NCBI RefSeq assembly: GCF_008386585.1
Contig: NZ_VUOB01000091.1
Coordinates: 1-37,313 of the forward strand
Reading direction: 5' to 3'
Length of the DNA: 37,313 nucleotides
Source of the DNA: Solihabitans fulvus
GTDB taxonomy: Bacteria > Actinomycetota > Actinomycetes > Mycobacteriales > Pseudonocardiaceae
Shown here: positions 16,265 to 24,135 of the stretch, in pieces
Numbering within the stretch: position 1 is the stretch's first letter
How the letters are laid out: the number at the start of each line of letters is the position of its first letter
Translations under genes and position numbers: made by a program
Notes under the pieces: generated by a model
What the model saw: the letters and a program-made list of their open reading frames with translations, nothing else
Told to the model about the DNA's origin: nothing
The model's database searches: none

Positions 16265-17035
16265 TCACGACGCTTCGCCGAGGCAGCCCCGCTTCGGGCT
16301 CTCACCGGTCACCATCCGCACGGCCGCTTCCACCGCTAGGGTCTCGCGCCCCGGCGCGATCTCGCACAGCACCCGACGGGCCGTGCCGGCCAGGTGCTCG
16401 GCGACGATCTTCACCGCCGTCCGCGCATCACCCTCACGCACCGCCTGCAGGATCACGACGTGCTCGCGGTGCCGGACCTCGAAGTCAGCGTGAAACCTGG
16501 CGTGCAGCAGGCGGACGTAGCGCTCGCTCTGCTCCGCGTACGAGCTGATGGTGCGGGCCACGGTCGCGCCACACCCACCGACCATCCGCCGGTGAAAGCG
16601 GCGATGCGCCACCGCCCAGCCGGCCAGGTCGTTCGACCGGTAGGTGCGCTCCATCTCCCGCAGCGCCGAGGCGGCGTCACGACACTCCACCGGCCCGAGC
16701 CGGCCGGCGGTCAACCGCACACCCAGCCCCTCCAACGCGATGCGCGCGGCGTAGAGCAGCTCGATCTCCTCGGGCACCAGGCCGATCACCTGGCTACGCT
16801 GGTTGGGCTCGGCGGAGAGCAGCCCCTCCTCCTGGAGCATGCGAAACGCCTCGCGCATCGGCGTTCTGCTCACCGCGAACAGGCGCGCCAGCTCGGCCTG
16901 CTTGAGCACGGTGCCCTCGGGGATCACGCCGGTGATGATCAAGTCGCGCAGGTGGGCGTGCACTTCGACGGTGGTCTGCCTCGGGTCGCTGATGCGCAGG
17001 CTTGTCTTCCCCGCCAGCAGCTCGAACACCGACAC
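16265..17035 (-). CDS. GntR-family regulator with FCD domain
   Basis: The 256-residue regulator has a winged-helix GntR domain at about 20-90 (VHAHLRDLIITGVIPEGTVL, then LARLFAVSRTPMREAFRMLQ and EEGLLS) and an all-helical FCD effector domain from about 105 (LLYAARIALEGLGVRL, HRRFHRRMV, HREHVVILQAVREGDA). FadR-type proteins of this class sense organic acids or sugar acids and usually repress adjacent genes. No obvious target lies next to it: upstream is a broken phosphotransferase gene and downstream is the HxlR gene. The GTG start at 17035 has a weak AGGTGAAG upstream. Confidence 0.88.
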   Translation of the reverse strand: MSVFELLAGKTSLRISDPRQTTVEVHAHLRDLIITGVIPEGTVLKQAELARLFAVSRTPMREAFRMLQEEGLLSAEPNQRSQVIGLVPEEIELLYAARIALEGLGVRLTAGRLGPVECRDAASALREMERTYRSNDLAGWAVAHRRFHRRMVGGCGATVARTISSYAEQSERYVRLLHARFHADFEVRHREHVVILQAVREGDARTAVKIVAEHLAGTARRVLCEIAPGRETLAVEAAVRMVTGESPKRGCLGEAS

Positions 17036-17159
17036 GCTTCACCTGCCTGTCCGCCCAGTACATGCGCCGTCGAAAGCCGTTCGTGCGGCCCAGTTTATCC
17101 GGGCACAACGCCACTGCGGCGAGTTGTCCAGAAAAGTCCGTTACATGCGAATGAGTTGA

Positions 17160-17995
17160 TCACCAAGGATCGCGGCCTACCCTTGCCACGCAGGGCTTTC
17201 CGCCTCGATCGCCACGACCCATAGGGCGGTGGCGAGGCGGGCGCATCAAGTCCTCGATGTCGATCAGGACGGGGTGCCCGTCGGCATCGACCAGGACGTG
17301 GTCGGGTCCGAGTTCTCCGTGGATCAGTCCGTCCTTCGTGCGAGGGCTCACCCGATCGGCCACTCCTGTAGACGGTCGCGCAATGCGGTGCCGGCTGCCG
17401 CGATGCGCCCGTCGTGCCCCGCCGCCTCCTCAAGGTCCCGCAGGGCGCGGTCGAGAACTCGTCGCCCGCACGAGACCTCGGACGCGGATCCGCCCCGCTC
17501 CAGCAGATCTACCCTGCCGTAGTGCTGGCCCTGGTGTCGGTGCATCACCTCAAGCGTCTCGGCAAGGCCGCCAAGGGCTTTCGCGGCGCGCGTGGGATCG
17601 GTTTCGAAGAGTGCTTCGAGCGTGCCGCCGGAGACGTCCTCGACCACGGCGACGTCCGCCGGATAGCGGCGCCGGCTGTCATCCGCCAGGTGTATCCGCG
17701 GAACCCGTACCCCGAGGCTGTCCAAGCTGCGCTGCGCGGTCAGGAACGGGACCAGCCCGGAGGCGGGCGCGAACGGGTCAGCCGGGTCGGCCTCTCGCGC
17801 GCCTGGCCAGAAGTTCTCAGCTTCGGCCCAGCTGTAGACGATCACGCTGGCCGTGCGGGTTCCATCAAGGCGGACCCGGTACACCCCCTTCTTGCTCCCA
17901 CCGCGCAACCGGTCCACCGTGACTACGCGGCATCCCGCTCCCAGCGCGTCACGCACAAGCCCCGACAGGTCTTCGATGTCCGCGAATTGCCGCAT
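17160..17995 (-). pseudogene. Broken aminoglycoside phosphotransferase (APH)-family gene
   Basis: From ATG 17995 the minus strand encodes an APH-type N-lobe: RGGSKKGVYRVRLDGT, ASVIVYSWAEAENFW and VAVVEDVSGGTLEALF, followed by LAETLEVMHRHQG. That frame ends at 17348 (LQEWPIG, stop). One frame over, the catalytic loop continues with KDGLIHGELGPDHVLVDADG and HPVLIDIEDLM. A frameshift near 17355 therefore splits the gene. After IDIEDLM (about 17243) the homology ends abruptly and the frame runs into unrelated sequence, so the C-terminal lobe is missing too. The usual catalytic HxD is HGE here. It is probably an inactive remnant, although a sequencing error could explain the frameshift alone. Confidence 0.75.
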
Positions 17996-18092
17996 CCGCA
18001 GAACCTACTGAAGCCGACACCGCGCGTGCCGCCGGACAACTTCCGCGGCCTCCAACCACCCGCGAACGGCACACGCCCGGGACGCCCTCCCA

Positions 18093-19373
18093 GTGCTTGC
18101 GCCTTTTACCGAAAGGATGGGCAGCCTCAATCCACGCTGCGATCCTCCAAGCGTGACAGGTACCGTCTCACCCGTCCTACGGCCGCCCTTCCGAGGATTC
18201 CTCGCCGCTCGCTTCGTCTCCCTGCTCGGCACCTCGATGTCGTCGGTCGCCCTGGCGCTCGGGATTCTCGACGCCTCGGGCAAGGCCGGCGACCTCGGGA
18301 TCGTGCTTGCCGCCAACATCGGGCCCCAGCTCGTTCTCCTCCTCGTCGGCGGGGCCATCGCGGACCGGTTCTCCCGCCGCACGCTGCTCGTCGTCGCCAA
18401 CCTCGGATCGGGCGTGACACAGGCAGGTGTCGCGCTCCTCCTGCTCACCGGCACCTTCAACCTGTTCCTTGTCTCGTGTCTCGCGCTCCTCAACGGCGCG
18501 CTGGAGGCGTTTGCCTCGCCCGCCCTGCGCGGCATCGTGCCCGACCTTGTCCCGCCGACCGGTCTGCAACGAGCCAACTCGGCACTCTCGTTGAGCCGAA
18601 ACGTCACCCGCATCGCCGGCCCGGTCCTCGCCGGAGCAATCGCCGCCGCCTCCAACGGCGCCTGGGCCGTCGCCGCAGACGCCCTGAGCTTCCTCATCGC
18701 CGCCGCGTTCCTCGCCCGACTTCCCTCCGCCACACCGGTCACCGGCGCCCGGGGCAGCCTCCTGCCCGACATCCGGGAGGGCTGGCGCGAATTCCGATCG
18801 ACGCCATGGATATGGACCATGGCGAGTTCCTACTTCCTGATCAACCTGGTGAACGTCGGGCCATGGCAGGTGCTCGGCCCGACGCTCACCAAGCAGCACA
18901 GCGGCGACGCCGCGTGGGGCATCGTGCTCAGCGTCCGCGCCGTCGGCCTGCTGGCGATGAGCCTGCTCATGTATCGACTCGTGCTACGGCGACCGCTGCG
19001 CGCGGGAGCTGTGGCCGCAGCCGTCGGCGCCACCCCACTCATTGCCCTCGGCACCGGCGCCAGTCTGCCGGTGCTGCTGGTGTGCACCTTCGTCGGCGCG
19101 ATGGGATTCACCGTCGCGGGCATCACCTGGGACACCACGCTCCAGCAGAACGTTCCCCGCGACATGCTGTCCAGGGTGTCCTCCTATGACGATCTGCTGT
19201 CCTTCGGCTCAATCCCCCTTGGGCTATTGCTAATCGGACCCGCCGCGAACACGTGGGGCGCCGAACCCGTCGCCCTGATCGGCGGCGTGGCATTCGTTGT
19301 CGTGGCCCTGGTGCCGCTTCTCGTACGCCCCGTCAGGGAACTCCGCGCGGTGACCCCGGAAGAGGTCAGGTGA
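18093..19373 (+). CDS. MFS transporter, EntS-like (MFS_3) 12-TM exporter
   Basis: The membrane protein of up to 426 residues has 12 predicted hydrophobic segments. It shows the signature of the EntS/MFS_3 group: FRGFLAARFVSLLGTSMSSV in TM1, GGAIADRFSRRTLLVVANLG (motif A) and LALLNGALEAFASPALRGIV followed by RNVTRIAGPVLAGAIA. Members export siderophores, antibiotics or macrolides. The start is uncertain. GTG 18093 gives the longest form. ATG 18117 has GAAAGG touching it. GTG 18153 would give an N-terminus (MTGTVSPVLRPPFRG) of the usual length. The gene stands alone, converging with the GH79 gene 60 bases away. Confidence 0.85.
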   Translation: MLAPFTERMGSLNPRCDPPSVTGTVSPVLRPPFRGFLAARFVSLLGTSMSSVALALGILDASGKAGDLGIVLAANIGPQLVLLLVGGAIADRFSRRTLLVVANLGSGVTQAGVALLLLTGTFNLFLVSCLALLNGALEAFASPALRGIVPDLVPPTGLQRANSALSLSRNVTRIAGPVLAGAIAAASNGAWAVAADALSFLIAAAFLARLPSATPVTGARGSLLPDIREGWREFRSTPWIWTMASSYFLINLVNVGPWQVLGPTLTKQHSGDAAWGIVLSVRAVGLLAMSLLMYRLVLRRPLRAGAVAAAVGATPLIALGTGASLPVLLVCTFVGAMGFTVAGITWDTTLQQNVPRDMLSRVSSYDDLLSFGSIPLGLLLIGPAANTWGAEPVALIGGVAFVVVALVPLLVRPVRELRAVTPEEVR

Positions 19374-19433
19374 GCGTCCAGCGGCCGCCGCATCACCGTC
19401 GACCACTGAATCGCCCACTGAACCCGGCGCCCG

Positions 19434-20816
19434 CTACCGCGTGACCACCAGCGCCGCGCTGGTCGCCAGCACGGACACCACGACCTTCGTGCCCGACACG
19501 GCCACCGGTCGCGGCGTCGGCGTGAACGCGCCGCTCGCGCCGACCCCGGAACCGGCGATCGTGATGGCGGTGGAGGTCAGCGACGGCGCGGTCAGGACGT
19601 ACTCGCTCGCCGCGGCCGCCGACGCGGGCAGCGTGACCGTCGCGGTGATCGGCTCGGCGCCCTTGTTGGTCACGAACACGTTGGCGCCCACCGCCCACGC
19701 CGTGACACCCGAACCGCCGCTGACCGACGCGGCGTGCAGGGCACCCGCACCGGCCAGCGACCACAGCAGCTCGCCGTAGTAGACGCCCTGCACGCCGGTC
19801 GGCATCAGGCCCGAGAACGCGATCGGCGAGTAGGCCAGCGGGAACTGCGTCGACGTGCCGCCGTGGAAGTTCACGCCGGACCCGCGGTGCGCCGCGACGC
19901 CGGCCAGGAACTCCAGCGACCACAGCGACGCGGCCTCCACGTCGCTCACGCCGGCCGCGCCGCCGTGGTAGTAGGAGTTCGCCTCGGTCATCCGCCACTG
20001 CGCGATCCCGTCGGCGGACTGGGCCTTGCCCATCGCGGCCTCCGCGTCGGGCAGCCGCCCCGACGTGTTCGACGCGAGCATCCCGTCGATCGTCGCGGTG
20101 GTGTTCTTGCCGATGTAGAGATGTGTCGACAGGTCCGTCAGAGCGTTGTTCTTCTCGTGCGCGCCGAACGCGCTCACCCAGCTCGTCGAGTCGCCCTGGC
20201 CGGGGCCGTCGAACACCGCTCCGGGCACCTGCGCCCTGATCGCGGCGACGTAGGAGTTGTAGGAGGTCTCGTAGGCGCTCTCGGTGCGGTAGAAGTTCGG
20301 CTCGTTGCCGACCTCGAACCCCAGCAGGCTGCCGCCGAGCGCCGCCGCCGCGAACCGCGCCTCGGCGGCGGCGTTGGCCGGGGTGTTCGTCTTGAGGTTG
20401 ATGCCGTAGAGCACCTTCCAGCCCGTGGCGCGGACGAACGCGGCCAGCTTCGTCACGTCCGCCGGGGCGATCTCGCCCGAGGACCCGCCGGTGCCCGCGC
20501 CGTTCCAGTTGACGATGTCGACGAGGTTGCCACCGATGCGCAGCACGCTGGGGCCGAGCAACCGGAACAGGTGCACCAGGTTCGTGTCGCCCGCGTCGAA
20601 CATGCCGGCGCCGACGCGGTCCTTCTCGTAGCTGAAGCCCGCGAACCCGGCGCCGACGTGGCCGCTGCTCGCCGCGCTCACCGAGATGGCCACGGGGACG
20701 GCGGCGCCGGGCGGGGTCGGTTCCGCCGAAGCGGCACCGCCCTCGGCGGTGACGGACGCGAACACGGACACGGCTGCGAGCGCGGCGAGAACGCCCCTCA
20801 GCGCGGATTTCCTCAT
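19434..20816 (-). CDS. Secreted GH79 glycoside hydrolase, beta-glucuronidase-like
   Basis: The 460-residue protein has a Sec signal (MRKSALRGVLAALAAVSVFA, cleavage probably after the ASAE region). A GH79-type barrel follows with acid/base Glu172 in FEVGNEPNFY and nucleophile Glu278 in WRMTEANSYYHGG, and a beta-sandwich at the C-terminus completes the protein. VLRIGGNLVDIVNWNG and THLYIG are other GH79-like blocks. Members remove glucuronic acid or methyl-glucuronate from polysaccharides such as arabinogalactan. The start at 20816 has GGAGAGG 8 bases upstream. A promoter-like pair at 20874-20903 precedes it, so it can be expressed apart from the acyltransferase gene 112 bases upstream. Confidence 0.85.
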   Translation of the reverse strand: MRKSALRGVLAALAAVSVFASVTAEGGAASAEPTPPGAAVPVAISVSAASSGHVGAGFAGFSYEKDRVGAGMFDAGDTNLVHLFRLLGPSVLRIGGNLVDIVNWNGAGTGGSSGEIAPADVTKLAAFVRATGWKVLYGINLKTNTPANAAAEARFAAAALGGSLLGFEVGNEPNFYRTESAYETSYNSYVAAIRAQVPGAVFDGPGQGDSTSWVSAFGAHEKNNALTDLSTHLYIGKNTTATIDGMLASNTSGRLPDAEAAMGKAQSADGIAQWRMTEANSYYHGGAAGVSDVEAASLWSLEFLAGVAAHRGSGVNFHGGTSTQFPLAYSPIAFSGLMPTGVQGVYYGELLWSLAGAGALHAASVSGGSGVTAWAVGANVFVTNKGAEPITATVTLPASAAAASEYVLTAPSLTSTAITIAGSGVGASGAFTPTPRPVAVSGTKVVVSVLATSAALVVTR

Positions 20817-20873
20817 GCTGCCAACCTCTCCACGACCGATGCGAGGGCTCCGGTTCACGCGGCGGTGCTGGCG

Positions 20874-20903
20874 ACAATAGGTCCGACGTCTCCCGACTGT
20901 AAA
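20874..20903 (-). promoter_or_regulatory. Candidate promoter of the GH79 gene
   Basis: On the minus strand, TTTACA (20903-20898), an 18-base spacer and TATTGT (20879-20874) resemble a vegetative promoter. The start of transcription would fall near 20867, about 50 bases before the ATG. Confidence 0.55.
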
Positions 20904-20912
20904 GGGCCTCCC

Positions 20913-20938
20913 GGGTCACACCGTTGGGTCACACAGTT
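20913..20938. repeat. Tandem 13-bp repeat upstream of GH79 promoter
   Basis: GGGTCACACCGTT (20913-20925) is followed directly by GGGTCACACAGTT (20926-20938), with one mismatch in 13. The pair lies just upstream of the GH79 promoter-like sequence and runs across the stop codon of the preceding gene. It could be a regulator site. Confidence 0.5.
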
Positions 20939-22458
20939 GACGTGGACCGGCGATACATCCCATGACTCGCGGGGGTGGATTCCGGCTTCCGCGCGGCACG
21001 CCTGCTGGCGAGGACGACCGCAAGGGCCGTGACCGCGAGGCACAGCCACGCGAACCACTCGCCCCACCGCGAGTAGAGCGTGCCGGCGCCGTCCCCGACC
21101 GGCACCGTCACGGTGAGCGTGTTCACCGGCGACGACGTGTCCGCCAGCGTCTGCCCGAGCACCCGGCCGTTCGGGTCCGTCACCGTCAGATACCCCTGCC
21201 GCGCGGCGCGCACCACCGCGAACCCGTTCTCCACGCCCCGCATCGACTGCACCCGGCTCTGCGACCACGCGTCCACGTCGAAGTCCCACGCCGGCACCGC
21301 CAGCAGACCGGCGCCCAACCGCCCGTACTCGCGCCCCAGCGACGGATGCCCCATATCGGCGCAGATCGCCAGGCCCACCCGGCCCGACAACCCCGGCGCG
21401 AACGCCGACCCCGCACCGGGGACGATCCCGCCCTCGCCACCGGCCATCAGGTGCTGCTTGCGGTACCGCACCGGCGACCCGCCATCGGCTGGGAAGGCCA
21501 ACGAGGTGTTGTAGTCGACGCCGTCGGTGCGCATCCTCAGCCCCACCACCACGACCACGCCGCGCGCCTTGGCCAACCGGCTGAAGGACGCCTCCATCCC
21601 TGGCAGCGTGCCGTCGTCGGCCGCGAGGTCCTTCTCCGGGAACACCACCAACCGCGTCCCGTCATCCGGCATGGACTCCAGCCAGGCCAGATCGGCGTCG
21701 AGCAGCCGACGCCCCTCGGCGGTGCCGATGTCGAGCGGATCCCGCTCCGACTTGTGCGCCGCCACCAACGTCACCCGCAGCGACACCGCACTCGACCCCG
21801 ACAACCGGACGGCGCCGTAACCCAACGCCAGGCCCAGGACCACCGCGACGACGCCGGCGACCCGCCACCGCGCCGCCGCACCGGCCGAGGGAGCCAACAC
21901 CGCGGCGACCGCGGCCGGCACCGCCACCACCAGGAAGCTGATCCCCCACACACCGGTGGCCGACCCCACCTGCACCAGCAACGGCACATCGGCCTGCGTG
22001 GTCGCCAGACTCCAGTTCGCGCCACTCGGCGTGGCCACGGACATCAGGTACTCCGCGCCGGCCCACGCGGCGGCGACCGCCACCACGGCCAGCACCGGAC
22101 GCCCCCGCAGGACCAGCGCCCGGAACAACAACACCGCCAGGCAGAAGATCGCCGGCGTCACCACGAAGAACCCCAACCACAACGGCACCGGCAGGCCCAG
22201 CACGGCGACGTAGTAGCGCGCCATGGTCAGGCCGCCGAGCAGATAGCCGAGAAACGCCGTCCCGGCTGCCCACCGCGCGGACAGCCTCGGCGCGGCCAGC
22301 AGCACCGGCAGCGCCGCCAACCACGTCAGCCACCCCACCGGGTGCAGACCTGTGCCGAAGTAGAACAACACCGCCGAAGCCAGCGCGGCCGCCGCCGCGA
22401 GCACCACGACCCCGCCCGGCCGGGCCGGCACGCCGACCCCCTCACGTCCTGATGCCAT
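20929..22458 (-). CDS. lnt: Apolipoprotein N-acyltransferase-like nitrilase-superfamily membrane protein
   Basis: The 509-residue protein has about six or seven N-terminal membrane segments, a carbon-nitrogen hydrolase domain from about 225, and a last membrane segment near 475-495. The catalytic triad is visible: Glu275 in VVFPEKDL, Lys334 in RYRKQHLMAG and Cys366 in LAICADMGHP. Lnt enzymes add a third acyl chain to the lipoprotein N-terminus at the outer face of the membrane. This one is coupled to a TetR regulator, with its ATG (preceded by GGGAGGG) 17 bases inside the TetR 3' end. The active-site surroundings (CADMGHP rather than CYE) differ from classic Lnt, so a related acyl or amidase activity is possible. 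Confidence 0.78.
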   Translation of the reverse strand: MASGREGVGVPARPGGVVVLAAAAALASAVLFYFGTGLHPVGWLTWLAALPVLLAAPRLSARWAAGTAFLGYLLGGLTMARYYVAVLGLPVPLWLGFFVVTPAIFCLAVLLFRALVLRGRPVLAVVAVAAAWAGAEYLMSVATPSGANWSLATTQADVPLLVQVGSATGVWGISFLVVAVPAAVAAVLAPSAGAAARWRVAGVVAVVLGLALGYGAVRLSGSSAVSLRVTLVAAHKSERDPLDIGTAEGRRLLDADLAWLESMPDDGTRLVVFPEKDLAADDGTLPGMEASFSRLAKARGVVVVVGLRMRTDGVDYNTSLAFPADGGSPVRYRKQHLMAGGEGGIVPGAGSAFAPGLSGRVGLAICADMGHPSLGREYGRLGAGLLAVPAWDFDVDAWSQSRVQSMRGVENGFAVVRAARQGYLTVTDPNGRVLGQTLADTSSPVNTLTVTVPVGDGAGTLYSRWGEWFAWLCLAVTALAVVLASRRAARKPESTPASHGMYRRSTSTV

Positions 22459-23014
22459 CGAGCACCCTCCCCAGTCCGGCTCGGCACAGCGCACGGAAGT
22501 CCTGTTCCGCCAGGCTGATCCGGCCCGCGTGATAGAGCTGCACGAGGCCGTGCAGCAGGGTCGTCGTCATCAGCGCGACCTCCCAGACGTCGTGCTCCCG
22601 GAACACACCCGCCCGCACACCGTCGCGCAGCGCGTCCGCGACGATGGTCATCGTCGGCGACGCGCCCGCCCGCATGTCCTCGGGATAGCGCCGCGCGTCC
22701 GCCCTCGGCTCGGTGAACAGGAACGTGTACAGCCGGGGCTGTTCCAACGCGAAGTCCAGATAGGCGTCCAGGGCTCGCCCGAGCCGCGAACCAGGCCCCT
22801 GCAACGTCCCGGCCCACCGCTCGGCCAGCTCGGCGAAGGCGGTCGAGGCGATGGCCTCCAGGAGCGCCTCCCGGTTCGGGTAGTGCCGGTAGATCGCCAT
22901 CGGCGTGATGCCGACCTCGGCGGCCACCCGCCGCATGCTCACCGCGTCGGTGCCCTCGGCGACCAGGATGCCGCGCGCCGCCTCAGCGATTCGACCGGCT
23001 GTCGACGAACTCAT
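22442..23014 (-). CDS. TetR-family regulator
   Basis: The 190-residue protein has an N-terminal TetR helix-turn-helix: RIAEAARGILVAEGTDAVSM, then RRVAAEVGITPMAIYRHYPN and REALLEAIA. A ligand domain follows, of the type with LYTFLFTEPRADARRYPEDM (TetR_C_13-like). It is the first gene of an operon with the Lnt-like gene. ATG 23014 is used because the homology begins there. GTG 23029 would add five residues. Tandem 16-base repeats abut its start codon and two palindromes lie further upstream, which suggests autoregulation and control of the divergent hydrolase. Confidence 0.88.
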   Translation of the reverse strand: MSSSTAGRIAEAARGILVAEGTDAVSMRRVAAEVGITPMAIYRHYPNREALLEAIASTAFAELAERWAGTLQGPGSRLGRALDAYLDFALEQPRLYTFLFTEPRADARRYPEDMRAGASPTMTIVADALRDGVRAGVFREHDVWEVALMTTTLLHGLVQLYHAGRISLAEQDFRALCRAGLGRVLDGIRT

Positions 23015-23015
23015 G

Positions 23016-23053
23016 TCTACACCGTACACGTCGCGAGTCTACGGCGTATACGT
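23016..23053. promoter_or_regulatory. Tandem operator-like repeat at the TetR start
   Basis: TCTACACCGTACACGT (23016-23031) and TCTACGGCGTATACGT (23038-23053) agree at 13 of 16 positions with a 22-base period, two helical turns, so both would face the same side of the DNA. The second contains the palindrome CGTATACG. They sit directly before the TetR ATG and probably bind that regulator. Confidence 0.5.
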
Positions 23054-23082
23054 GGAGTTCCGAGCCGGTCGACGCAGTAACT

Positions 23083-23097
23083 CCTTACGTCATAAGG
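23083..23097. promoter_or_regulatory. Palindromic operator-like site 1
   Basis: CCTTACGTCATAAGG has five-base arms CCTTA/TAAGG. It overlaps a TAAGGT at 23093-23098 that could be the -10 element of the hydrolase gene at 23173. It repeats almost exactly at 23117-23131. Confidence 0.55.
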
Positions 23098-23116
23098 TAT
23101 CGTCGTTCGGGCATCC

Positions 23117-23131
23117 CCTTACGGCCTAAGG
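23117..23131. promoter_or_regulatory. Palindromic operator-like site 2
   Basis: CCTTACGGCCTAAGG has the same arms as the site 34 bases upstream. It lies 42 bases before the hydrolase start, where a bound repressor would block transcription. Confidence 0.55.
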
Positions 23132-23172
23132 ATTCAACCGGAGTCCCGGCGACACCGGTATGGAGGAGACCG

Positions 23173-24135
23173 ATGACCAAGGCGACACTGCACGACGGAA
23201 GCCACCTCGAACTGGAGATCAACGGCACCGGCCCCACCGTGCTGCTCCCCGTCAACCCACACCCCGCCACCGGACAACGCGCCGAAGAACTGCGGAAATG
23301 GGGAACCGACCCGGCGTTGGGCCGATCCCTTGTCGACGGACTCGCCGATGCGTTCCGGGTCGTCGCCTTCGACTACGAGGGCCACCTCATGACGACCCCC
23401 AGACCCGACACGCTGACCCCGGCCGCCGTGGCCGCCGACCTGCTGGCCGTGGCCGACGCGGCCGGCGCCGACCGGTTCGCCTACTACGGCTACTCGTGGC
23501 TGGCCGTGAACGGGCTACAACTCGCGATCCGAACCGACCGCCTGTCCGCCCTGGTCATGGGCGGCTTCCCGCCCATCGGCGGCCCGTACGCGCCCATGCT
23601 CCGCGTCACCGCCGCGACTCACGACATGACCAAGTCCGCGCCGAGCGTCCCGCACCAGGCCCCGCAGCAGGCCGCGCAGCAGGCCTCCGGGCCGGCCGAC
23701 GAGTACGACTGGTCGACCGTGCAGATCACGCTCACCGAGCCGCAGACCCGCCAGTTCGTCACCCTCTACGAGGCGCTCCAGGACTTCGACGACGAGGCCG
23801 CGCAGGCGCGGATCCACTGCCCCAGGCTGTGTTTCGCGGGCTCGGCGGACACCATCGCCTACGGCGAGCGCTGGGGCGGCGTCACCGTGGACATGGCCGG
23901 CACGATCGCGAGCCGTCGCGCCGAGCTGACGGCGGCCGGCTGGGACGTCCGACTGCTCGACGGGCTCGACCACACCCAGGCCATGCAGCCGGACAACGTG
24001 CTCCCCGTTCTGCGCCCCTGGCTGGCCGAGCACCTGGATCGCCGACCCACGACCGACGCGGGCGGCCCGGCCCACGCCCGGGACGCCCGCGTCAGGCCGC
24101 AGCCCGGAACACCTGCCGGCCGTGCCAGGCGATGA
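23173..24135 (+). CDS. Alpha/beta hydrolase
   Basis: The 320-residue cytoplasmic protein has an alpha/beta hydrolase core: VLLPVNPHPATGQ near the oxyanion strand, VVAFDYEGHLMTTPRP, the nucleophile elbow YYGYSWLAVNG, and the late histidine in LLDGLDHTQAM. The elbow is GYSWL rather than the usual GxSxG, though the serine remains. An Ala/Gln-rich linker (QAPQQAAQQA) sits at about 161-171 in the cap region. A strong GGAGGAG precedes the ATG. It diverges from the TetR gene behind two palindromes, so it is probably repressed by that regulator. Its last 44 bases overlap the convergent HNH gene. The substrate is unknown. Confidence 0.8.
   Translation: MTKATLHDGSHLELEINGTGPTVLLPVNPHPATGQRAEELRKWGTDPALGRSLVDGLADAFRVVAFDYEGHLMTTPRPDTLTPAAVAADLLAVADAAGADRFAYYGYSWLAVNGLQLAIRTDRLSALVMGGFPPIGGPYAPMLRVTAATHDMTKSAPSVPHQAPQQAAQQASGPADEYDWSTVQITLTEPQTRQFVTLYEALQDFDDEAAQARIHCPRLCFAGSADTIAYGERWGGVTVDMAGTIASRRAELTAAGWDVRLLDGLDHTQAMQPDNVLPVLRPWLAEHLDRRPTTDAGGPAHARDARVRPQPGTPAGRARR

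Noticed and set aside
17348..17995. A functional 215-residue phosphotransferase
   Set aside because: It would lack the catalytic loop, which is found in the next frame, and the C-lobe. A broken gene explains the sequence better.
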